Source: an uncultured Ruegeria sp. (GTDB taxonomy: Bacteria > Pseudomonadota > Alphaproteobacteria > Rhodobacterales > Rhodobacteraceae). From it: a DNA stretch of 64,000 bases. The stretch lies in the NCBI RefSeq assembly GCF_947497005.1, contig NZ_CANMFF010000010.1, positions 124,001-188,000 on the forward strand. The letters run 5' to 3'. How positions within the stretch are numbered: position 1 is the first letter of the stretch; every line of letters begins with the position of its first letter. Positions 55,652 through 63,037 of the stretch are shown one piece after another. Position numbers and translations under genes: made by a program. The notes under the pieces are model-generated. The model was given only the letters and a program-made list of their open reading frames with translations. It was not told the origin of the DNA and did not search any database.

Positions 55652-57192
55652 AACCCAACATCATCCTGTTCATGGTCGACCAGTTGACTTCATTCGTGCT
55701 GAGCTCCTATGGCGGAACGGTTTGCAAAACGCCAAACATCGACGCGCTTGCGGCCCGGGGTTCTGTATTCGAGAACGCTTATTGCCCTTATCCGCTCTGT
55801 GCACCGTCGCGCTTCGGCATGATGGCTGGGCGGCTACCTTCACGTATTGGGGCCTATGATAACGGAGCCGAGTTCACGGCTTCGACGCCGACTTTCGCCC
55901 ACTATCTGCGTCTGAACGGCTACTACACATGCATATCCGGCAAGATGCATTTCGTGGGTCCCGATCAGTACCATGGCTTCGAAGAAAGGCTGACCACAGA
56001 GATATACCCCGCCGATATGTCTTGGACACCGGACGCAGATTTTCGAGACTTCAACAAGGATGAAGAGCGGGCCTATACCTTTGGTGTCTCGACCATCGAC
56101 ACCGTACGCGATGCGGGTCCGGTCGCCCGGTCGATGCAAATCGACTATGACGAAGACGTCATTCACTATGCGGTGCGAGAACTTTACACCCGCGCGCGTT
56201 CTGATGACGACCGGCCCTTCATGATGACGGTCTCTCTTACGCATCCGCATGACCCGTATGTGATCACCCGCAAATACTGGGACATGTACAGTAATGCCGA
56301 GATTGACGCGCCGCGCGTGCCGCATATCCCTGTCGATCAGCGCGATGCGCACAGCCAGTCTCTGTATTACCACTACGGTCAGGACAAGTGCGAATTAAGT
56401 GAGGACGATTATCGAAACGCGCGGCGCGGGTATTACGGTATGATTTCATATGTCGATGATCTGTTCGGGCGTCTGATGCAGGCTTTGGTGGACAGTGGGC
56501 ATTCAGAAAACACGGCTGTAGTATTCGCGTCAGACCATGGCGACATGATTGGAGAGCGTGGCATGTGGTTTAAAAAAACCCTGTTTGACCCCGCCATTCA
56601 GGTTCCGTTGATCATTGCCCATCCTGAATACACTCCCGGTCGTGTGTCCCCCCCTGCATCACTGTTGGATATTTTCCCGACGCTTCTCGATATCGGCGGG
56701 TTGAGTTCGGAGGAGATCAAGACACCACTGGACGGGCGCAGCCTCCTGCCAGCAATGCGAGGTGAGCCACTGAGTGGTCCGGTCTTTTCAGAGCACATAG
56801 ACGGCGGTACATCTGCACCTCGCGTTTGCGTCCGTGACGGGACCAAGAAGCTGGTGGTTTCCCGCGCCTATCCGACGCAATTTCATGATCTCGCCTGCGA
56901 CCCCCTGGAGCAGAACAACATCGCCGGTCAGGGAAACCCTGACGAAGCGCGTCTGACACGATTGGCGGAGGAAACATGGCCGTTGGATGTGTTGCTGGAC
57001 GATGTCGTCGCCAGCCAGGTGGCCCGCAAGCTGATCGACAACGCACTGTCCACGGGGCGCGAGGAGATCTGGGATTTTACACCCCGACCACTCACTCAGA
57101 ATACAAACTACGTCCGCCGGGGCGACGCGTTTCCAACCGTCGAGCGGCGCGGTTACCTCCATTACAACAAATCTCAGGACCCTGACCCATGA
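55648..57192 (+). CDS. Cytosolic choline-sulfatase-like sulfatase
   Basis: The 514-residue protein has no signal peptide, so the sulfate ester must be cleaved inside the cell after import. The formylglycine site is C51-A-P-S-R55 in YPLCAPSRFGMMAGRLPSRI, with metal and substrate residues in KPNIILFMVDQLT and VVFASDHGDMIGERGMWFKK. Length and C-terminal tail resemble BetC choline-sulfatase, but no choline oxidation genes are near. ATGA overlaps couple it to the aminotransferase upstream and to the DHDPS-family gene downstream. Confidence 0.9.
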   Translation: MKPNIILFMVDQLTSFVLSSYGGTVCKTPNIDALAARGSVFENAYCPYPLCAPSRFGMMAGRLPSRIGAYDNGAEFTASTPTFAHYLRLNGYYTCISGKMHFVGPDQYHGFEERLTTEIYPADMSWTPDADFRDFNKDEERAYTFGVSTIDTVRDAGPVARSMQIDYDEDVIHYAVRELYTRARSDDDRPFMMTVSLTHPHDPYVITRKYWDMYSNAEIDAPRVPHIPVDQRDAHSQSLYYHYGQDKCELSEDDYRNARRGYYGMISYVDDLFGRLMQALVDSGHSENTAVVFASDHGDMIGERGMWFKKTLFDPAIQVPLIIAHPEYTPGRVSPPASLLDIFPTLLDIGGLSSEEIKTPLDGRSLLPAMRGEPLSGPVFSEHIDGGTSAPRVCVRDGTKKLVVSRAYPTQFHDLACDPLEQNNIAGQGNPDEARLTRLAEETWPLDVLLDDVVASQVARKLIDNALSTGREEIWDFTPRPLTQNTNYVRRGDAFPTVERRGYLHYNKSQDPDP

Positions 57193-58079
57193 GCTATAAC
57201 GTGAAACTCTCGGGCGTCATGCCGGCATTGATAACGCCATTTGACGCCAACAACAGAATTGACTTTGACGCGTTCGAAAAATTGCTGATGCATTTTCGCG
57301 AAGCAGGTGTCACCGGTTGGGTGCCGAACGGATCGACAGGCGAATATTTCTCGCAAAGCACCGAAGAACGCCGCTCTGTCCTGCAATTCGTCAAGGACTT
57401 CGCGAATGAAGACGACGTCCTCATCGCGGGAACAAATGCTGCGGCCACACGAGAAGTGATCGAGCAAACCGCCATTGCCAAGGAAATCGGCTATCACAAC
57501 GTGCTGCTGGCACCGCCATTCTTCACACGCCCAACACAGGATGAATTGATCAGCCATTACGAAACCGTGCTGGCTGAAGTGGATGTAAATTTGGTGCTTT
57601 ACAGTTATCCGTTGAAAGATGGCGCGGATATCAGCTTTGAAGTCATGGACCATTTCGCGGACAACCCGCGCGTCATCGGCATCAAGGAAAGCTCGGGCGT
57701 GCTGCAGCGAGCCATCGATATCTCCAGCCGCTATGAAGGTAGGATCCAACTGGTTTCGGGATCAGATGACATTGCGCTCGACTTTATGTTCTGGGGCGCG
57801 GACAGCTGGATCTGCGGGCCGTCGAACTGCATGGCGAAGGCCTGCTGTGAATTAGACCGACTGTATAAGGCGGGCGAACTTATTGCGGCCAAGGATCTGA
57901 TGAAAAAGCTGTATCGCGCCATGAATATCCTGGAGAGCGGCAAGTTCGTGCAGAAAATCAAGTTCGGTGCTGAATTGCAGGGGCTGGATGTGGGCGAATG
58001 CCGTGCGCCGTTGGGGCCGCTGACAGAGGTGGAAAAAGCCGAGTTCGCCGAGGCTATGCAACCCATTCTGGCTATGTAG
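57189..58079 (+). CDS. Dihydrodipicolinate synthase/N-acetylneuraminate lyase-family enzyme
   Basis: The protein is 296 residues with the Schiff-base Lys at about 166 (VIGIKESSGVL), the Tyr motif LYSYP (Y138/Y140) and the oxyacid loop PNGSTGEYFSQS. Family members act as aldolases or, in hydroxyproline breakdown, as 1-pyrroline-4-hydroxy-2-carboxylate deaminase. An oxidase and a proline-racemase-family gene in the same run make the latter role attractive, but it is not proven. The start overlaps the sulfatase stop by four bases. Confidence 0.9.
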   Translation: MSYNVKLSGVMPALITPFDANNRIDFDAFEKLLMHFREAGVTGWVPNGSTGEYFSQSTEERRSVLQFVKDFANEDDVLIAGTNAAATREVIEQTAIAKEIGYHNVLLAPPFFTRPTQDELISHYETVLAEVDVNLVLYSYPLKDGADISFEVMDHFADNPRVIGIKESSGVLQRAIDISSRYEGRIQLVSGSDDIALDFMFWGADSWICGPSNCMAKACCELDRLYKAGELIAAKDLMKKLYRAMNILESGKFVQKIKFGAELQGLDVGECRAPLGPLTEVEKAEFAEAMQPILAM

Positions 58080-58138
58080 TCTGGTGGTATGGGAAGGTCG
58101 CGACAGGCTTTCCCTCCACCTATCGAAAGTGCTGCCCG

Positions 58139-59389
58139 GTGCAACAGAATCAGTCCAGACGCAGCGTTGTTGTTGGGGCCGGTATTATCGGTGCCGCCAT
58201 CGCTTATGAGCTGCAAAAACGCGGGGCGCAGGTCACGCTGGTTGACGCGGACGCACCCGGACGCGGGGCGTCATACGGCAATATGGCGTCAATTGCGGTG
58301 ACGGAGTTCATGCCGGTTTCCCGCCCTTCGGTCTGGCGGCAGACCCCCGGTTGGCTGTTGCACCCCGAAGGTCCGATACGGGTGTCGCCGGGCTATGCGA
58401 CACGTCTGATCCCCTGGTTTGTCAGGTTTTTCTGGGCTGGTCGGCCCGCAAAGCTGCGTGAGCTTGAGGCACAGGGCGCGGTGCTGTGTCAGCGATCTCT
58501 GGCAGATACCGAACAACTGATGGCCGAAATAGGTCTGTCAGACCAGCTCAGCACCTCGGGTTGCCTGTCGCTTTATGCCAGCGAAGCAGAATTATCCGCG
58601 GATCGGGAAAGGTTGGACATGCTGGACCGTCATGGATTTGACTATGAGGTCATGGATTGTACCGCCTTGCACGATCTGGAACCTGAAATCGCGCCGAACA
58701 TTCAAAAAGCGGTGCTGTTGCCCGACAACCGCACGGTACGCGACCCCCATGCGCTTGTCACCCGTCTGGTCGAAGCGTTTGTAGCCCTGGGTGGCGCGAT
58801 CCAGCGGGCCGAGGTTTCCGGTTTTGCCCGCGCCGAGTGTATCACCGGCGTGCGACTTAAAGGAGGCCGCCTTTTGAAGGCAGATGACGTCATCCTGGCT
58901 GCCGGTGCCTTTACGGGTCGTTTATCCAAACTTTTGAGCGAGCCGATCCCGCTGGAAACCGAGCGGGGTTATCACACACAGATCAATGCGCCCGGGATCG
59001 GCCTGAATCATTCGATCATTTGGCCCGCCATGGCCTTCATGGTGTCGTCGACTGCCGGCGGTATCCGCGTGGGAGGTACAGTTGAGATGGCGGGGTTGGA
59101 CGCAGACCCGGATTGGCGTCGCTCGAAAATCACCGTTAAACGGGCACGCAAGGCGCTGCCGAACCTGCAGATCGAGGATGTTACCGAATGGATGGGCCAT
59201 CGCCCGGCCTTTCCGGATACGGTTCCGGTGCTGTCGGCGTCGGCCAAGGTTCCGGGCGTGTATTATGCCACAGGCCATGGTCACCTGGGCCTGACTTACG
59301 CTGCGACCACGGCCAGGTTGATGGGGCAACTCATCGCCGGTGAAACACCCGATATCGATCTGCAACCCTACCGGGTTGATCGGTTTTAA
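58139..59389 (+). CDS. FAD-dependent D-amino-acid dehydrogenase-like oxidoreductase (DadA/DAO family)
   Basis: The protein is 416 residues from the GTG at 58139, with the ADP-binding motif VVVGAGIIGAAIAYELQKRG at once at the N-terminus and the C-terminal FAD segment YYATGHGHLGLTYAATTARL. The family oxidises D-amino acids and cis-4-hydroxy-D-proline. No ATG lies near the N-terminus and the ribosome site is weak; a 47-codon in-frame extension overlaps the upstream gene and is not favoured. The order lyase then oxidase resembles hydroxyproline operons. Confidence 0.88.
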   Translation: MQQNQSRRSVVVGAGIIGAAIAYELQKRGAQVTLVDADAPGRGASYGNMASIAVTEFMPVSRPSVWRQTPGWLLHPEGPIRVSPGYATRLIPWFVRFFWAGRPAKLRELEAQGAVLCQRSLADTEQLMAEIGLSDQLSTSGCLSLYASEAELSADRERLDMLDRHGFDYEVMDCTALHDLEPEIAPNIQKAVLLPDNRTVRDPHALVTRLVEAFVALGGAIQRAEVSGFARAECITGVRLKGGRLLKADDVILAAGAFTGRLSKLLSEPIPLETERGYHTQINAPGIGLNHSIIWPAMAFMVSSTAGGIRVGGTVEMAGLDADPDWRRSKITVKRARKALPNLQIEDVTEWMGHRPAFPDTVPVLSASAKVPGVYYATGHGHLGLTYAATTARLMGQLIAGETPDIDLQPYRVDRF

Positions 59390-59409
59390 TCTGAAAACAG
59401 GAGCGAACC

Positions 59410-60111
59410 ATGACCGAAAAGACATGCCTTATCATCGGAGGAGGGCGCGGAATGGGGGCCGCTACGGCGCGTGAAATGCACAGGCGGGGGTACAAGCTGG
59501 CGCTGATGTCGCCCTCTGACTCCTGTGAGTTGCTGGCACTGGAAGTGGACGGTGTCGCCCATCGTGGCAAAGCCGAAATAGCTTCCGATACCCAAGCCGC
59601 TTTTGATCTGGCCATGACTACCTATGGTCGGATTGACGCGTGTCTGATCCACGTGGGCGGCCCGCCCAAGGGGGACCTGCTGGACATTCCTGAAGAGGAT
59701 TGGGACCGCGCTCATGAGATGGTCCTTAAACCCGTCATCCGCATGGCCAAATTGCTGGCTCCTGTGATGGAGCCGCAAGGTGGCGGTTCGATCGTCAACA
59801 TCACCACCTTTTCAGCGTTTGAGCCGTCGCTGACCTTCCCAACCTCCAGCGTTTATCGCGTAGGGGTGTCCAGCTTTACCAAACAGTTCTCGGACCGCTA
59901 CGGTCCGGCGAATATCCGCATGAACTGCCTGTTGCCGGGATTCACCGACAGCCTCGACCTGCCGCATAAGTTTGCGCAATTGTCTGCCCTTGGTCGACTG
60001 GCTCGGGCCGAGGAACAGGCCAAGGCCGCCGCTTTCCTTCTGAGCGATGATAGCAGCTATATCACCGGCCAATCCTTGCGCGTCGATGGCGGCGTAACAC
60101 GGCATATGTGA
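59410..60111 (+). CDS. Atypical short-chain dehydrogenase lacking the active-site Lys
   Basis: The protein is 233 residues of the SDR fold, with cofactor motif LIIGGGRGMGAATARE. At the active site the usual Tyr-x3-Lys reads Tyr149-R-V-G-Val153, and the NNAG motif is replaced by IHVGGPPKG. A Lys occurs nine residues after the Tyr (SFTKQFSDRYG). It may belong to a divergent SDR branch with another proton relay, or it may bind rather than turn over. It follows the oxidase gene with an AGGAG site and precedes a ruined aldehyde dehydrogenase. Confidence 0.85.
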   Translation: MTEKTCLIIGGGRGMGAATAREMHRRGYKLALMSPSDSCELLALEVDGVAHRGKAEIASDTQAAFDLAMTTYGRIDACLIHVGGPPKGDLLDIPEEDWDRAHEMVLKPVIRMAKLLAPVMEPQGGGSIVNITTFSAFEPSLTFPTSSVYRVGVSSFTKQFSDRYGPANIRMNCLLPGFTDSLDLPHKFAQLSALGRLARAEEQAKAAAFLLSDDSSYITGQSLRVDGGVTRHM

Positions 60112-60122
60112 GGAAAAATACC

Positions 60123-60503
60123 GTGCCAGAGACTCTGTTCATCAACAATAAATGGGTTGCTGCTGTTTCTGGTTCAATGTTCGATGTGGATCCGTCGAAC
60201 AATCAGGCCGTGAACAAAGTGGATAAGGACGGTTCCGATGATATCGAAGCAGCGGTGAGCGCGCCGCGCACGACCTTGGACTGTGGTTTCCGGCCCTGGG
60301 TGAGCGGTACCGAGCGTGCTTTTGTGCTGCGCAAGACGGGCGCTGAGATCACTTTGGACATGGACGGTTTCATGCCGAAAGCGGATAAGGAACCGATCAG
60401 GAGTGCGGGCGCGATCATACCGTGGAACTTCCCGATGCTGATGGCGCCGGAGTCTGGGGGAATCGCTCGGAAGACGGGCTTGCTGACGGGGCTGAAGGGG
60501 TAG
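60123..60503 (+). pseudogene. Aldehyde dehydrogenase reduced by internal deletions
   Basis: A 126-codon frame with GTG start and a GAGG site keeps scattered pieces of an aldehyde dehydrogenase: the N-terminus (LFINNKWVAAVSGSMFDVDP), a middle bit (RKTGAEITLDMDG) and GAIIPWNFPMLMAPESGG, then stops. Normal enzymes have about 480-500 residues; the catalytic Glu and Cys and most of the cofactor domain are gone. Because the frame stays open it could be mistaken for a small protein. In hydroxyproline pathways this class makes 2-oxoglutarate from its semialdehyde. The next 200 bases show no further pieces. Confidence 0.85.
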
Positions 60504-60703
60504 TCCGTGCCTTTTAGACCGGAATTGTCTGGATCAACTGCCCGCAACCGACATTTACCTAAGCGTCCCGGGGCAGGCACAAAAACCGGGGATTGGGTGC
60601 GAGCTGGGGGTTCGAAGTCCGAATTACTGCCTCGAAACCAAACAGATTACCACCTTTGACCGGTCCAAACCTAGGGCTGGTGCACAAAAGAGCAGGAGCG
60701 AGA

Positions 60704-61501
60704 ATGCGGCTGGGGTTCATCGGAACGGGCGTCATCACTGAAGCGGTTGTCACGGGATTGCTGGCTTCGGATATTGAAATCAGCGAGATTTGCGTCACCG
60801 AACGCAACCAAACAATCTCGGCGCGGTTGGCCGCAGGCAGCGACCGTGTGCAGATCTGCAAAAGCGCACAAGCGGTCGTCGATAGCTCTGAACTGGTGTT
60901 TCTGGCCATCCGCCCGCAGGACGCACAAGATGTGTTGACCCCGTTGCTGTTTAGCCAGGGGCAACATGTGTGCAGCCTGATAGCAACGCTGACTCACGAG
61001 GTTCTCCAAGGCTGGATCAATACGCCTGTGCGTTTGTTTCGGGCGATCCCTTTGCCATCGGTCGCCCGACACTACGGTGTTACGGTTCTGTTCCCCCATG
61101 ATCCGCAGGGCGAGGCGCTATTTGCTCCGCTTGGGCGGGTCGTTAGCGCCGGGACAGTTGAAGAGTTTGACGCTTTCGCCACGGCCAGTGCCTTGATGGG
61201 TACGTATTTCGGTGTGATGGAAACGGCTTCCGGGTGGATGCAGTCCAAAGGAATTGTTCAACAAGATTCGCAGGGCTACCTCAGCGGTGTTTTTTTGGGG
61301 CTGGCGCAAGCCGCGTCCGAGAATTCCAACACATCATTCGAGACACTGCGAGCCGATCATTCGACACCTGCCGGGCTGAACGCACAACTATATGATGTAT
61401 TTTCAGAAGCGGGTGGACCCGACGCGTTGAAAGCGGGTCTCGACAGCGTCATGCGTCGGCTGGCCAAAGCCAGAATGATACCTTTGGGAGAAGTGGAATG
61501 A
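60704..61501 (+). CDS. Pyrroline-5-carboxylate reductase-like protein
   Basis: The protein is 265 residues with an N-terminal dinucleotide motif (MRLGFIGTGVITEAVVTGLL) and a ProC-type order (LVFLAIRPQDAQDVL, RLFRAIPLPSVARHYGVTVL, C-terminal dimer helices GYLSGVFLGLAQAASENSN). The C-terminal motif is less conserved than in biosynthetic ProC, so a different cyclic imine or keto substrate is likely. The ATG at 60704 has AGGAG upstream, and the stop overlaps the next start (ATGA). Confidence 0.85.
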   Translation: MRLGFIGTGVITEAVVTGLLASDIEISEICVTERNQTISARLAAGSDRVQICKSAQAVVDSSELVFLAIRPQDAQDVLTPLLFSQGQHVCSLIATLTHEVLQGWINTPVRLFRAIPLPSVARHYGVTVLFPHDPQGEALFAPLGRVVSAGTVEEFDAFATASALMGTYFGVMETASGWMQSKGIVQQDSQGYLSGVFLGLAQAASENSNTSFETLRADHSTPAGLNAQLYDVFSEAGGPDALKAGLDSVMRRLAKARMIPLGEVE

Positions 61502-62259
61502 CACGTGATCTGATTGGCAAAACCGTCTTGCTAACCGGAGCAACCGGGTCCATCGGTCAGGCGATTGCCCGAGAATTGGCCGCCACCGGCGCCCGTGTTC
61601 TGCTGCATTACCACAGCAACGCCACCTGCGCCGAAGCTCTGGTGGCGGAAATCGGGCAAGGGGCTGCAGCTTTGCCGGGCGATTTGTCCGACGCACAGGG
61701 GCCAAGTGCGTTATGGGAGGCCGCGGAGGCCAAAGCAGGACGCATAGACGTTCTGATCAACAATGCCGGTGTTCTGACTGCCTCATCCGTGGATGATCCG
61801 CTGGAGGTGTGGCACGATGCCTGGCACCGAGATCTTCAGCTGAACCTGATGGTCGCAGCGGATCTGAGCCGCTCGGCGATCCGGCATTTCAGGGCGCATG
61901 GTGGCGGGCGGATCATCAACATGGCTTCGCGCGCGGGGCAGGGCGGCTATCGGGCCGAGGCCATGTCTTATGGGGCCTCCAAGGCGGCCCTGATCAACCT
62001 GACCCAAAGCATCGCCCGCGGATTTGCGGCACAAGGGATTACAGCCATGGCCGTTGCGCCTGGATGGGTCCGCACCGAGATGTCCGAGGATTACATCCGC
62101 ACCCATGGCGAGGCTGCCGCCTTGTCGGGCGTTCCTCTGGGCAAGATGGCCGAACCCGCTGAACTGGCCGAGCTTGTGGCGTTTCTGTTGCGCCCGTCGC
62201 AGGCATCGCTCACCGGGGCAGTGTTGGATGTCAATGGCGCAAGTCAGATGAGGTCGTAA
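61498..62259 (+). CDS. Short-chain dehydrogenase/reductase
   Basis: The protein is 253 residues, a classical SDR: cofactor motif VLLTGATGSIGQAIARELAA, LINNAGVL, catalytic Ser in IINMASRAGQGG and Tyr/Lys in MSYGASKAALINL. All catalytic residues are present. It overlaps the ProC-like gene upstream and directly abuts the next SDR gene. Substrate unknown; oxidation of a hydroxy group set free by the sulfatase is one possibility. Confidence 0.92.
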   Translation: MTRDLIGKTVLLTGATGSIGQAIARELAATGARVLLHYHSNATCAEALVAEIGQGAAALPGDLSDAQGPSALWEAAEAKAGRIDVLINNAGVLTASSVDDPLEVWHDAWHRDLQLNLMVAADLSRSAIRHFRAHGGGRIINMASRAGQGGYRAEAMSYGASKAALINLTQSIARGFAAQGITAMAVAPGWVRTEMSEDYIRTHGEAAALSGVPLGKMAEPAELAELVAFLLRPSQASLTGAVLDVNGASQMRS

Positions 62260-63015
62260 ATGGAACGTTTCAGGGGTAAATCCATTGTTGTAACTGGTGC
62301 GGCGGGTGGCATCGGGGCGGCAATTTGTCAGCGCTTTGCATCCGAGGGGGCATTGGTCTGTGTTGCAGATGCAGACATTGCGGGCGCGGAAAGTGTTGCC
62401 CGGAAGATCCGGGCCGCAGGAGGTCAGGCCGAAGTTCGCACGTTTGACCTGACCAACCCTGCGGCGATCCGGAGCTTTGTCAGGGGCTGGACCGGCGCGA
62501 GGCGCAGGATAGATGTACTGTGCAACAATGCCGGGCTGATGAGTCGCGGCGCGTTGATGGAGCTGACGGCCGAGGACTGGCAGCAATCATTTGCAGTCAA
62601 TGTCGATGCGCTGTTTCATATGTGTCAGGCGGTGATCCCGGTGATGCAAGACCAGGGTGGCGGAGCCATCATCAACACCGCATCACAATGGGGGATACAC
62701 CCGGCCCCCGGTCATATTGCCTACAACACCACCAAAGCCGCCGTTGTCGCCTTTACCCAGAACCTCGCCCGAGACTATGCGCCGGACAATATTCGTGTGA
62801 ACGGCGTGGCCCCGGGTGAAATTCGGACGCCTATGCTGGAAAGCAACCTCGCGCGCTCGGGTCGCCGCCTGGACGATCTCAACGCGCTGGTGCCTTTTGG
62901 CCGTATCGGCGAACCGGATGAGGTCGCTGCGCTTGTCGCATTCCTGGCCTCGGACGAGGCGCAATATCTCTGTGGATCCGTTGTCGAAATTACCGGTGCC
63001 CAAGCCGTAGCCTGA
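62260..63015 (+). CDS. Short-chain dehydrogenase/reductase
   Basis: The protein is 251 residues, a classical SDR with IVVTGAAGGIGAAICQRFAS, LCNNAGLM, catalytic Ser in IINTASQWGIHP and AYNTTKAAVVAFTQNLARDY. The ATG directly follows the preceding TAA with no gap. It is not a near copy of the previous SDR, so the pair may act on different substrates or successive steps. Confidence 0.92.
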   Translation: MERFRGKSIVVTGAAGGIGAAICQRFASEGALVCVADADIAGAESVARKIRAAGGQAEVRTFDLTNPAAIRSFVRGWTGARRRIDVLCNNAGLMSRGALMELTAEDWQQSFAVNVDALFHMCQAVIPVMQDQGGGAIINTASQWGIHPAPGHIAYNTTKAAVVAFTQNLARDYAPDNIRVNGVAPGEIRTPMLESNLARSGRRLDDLNALVPFGRIGEPDEVAALVAFLASDEAQYLCGSVVEITGAQAVA

Positions 63016-63037
63016 CTTTTAGTAGGAGGAGTACATC

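Noticed and set aside
60123..60503. A genuine small protein of 126 residues
   Set aside because: Its segments are collinear pieces of aldehyde dehydrogenase with essential parts missing.
60605..60640. GGTTCGAAGTCC resembling a tRNA T-loop
   Set aside because: The flanking bases do not form a T stem, and no acceptor, D or anticodon arms fit around it.
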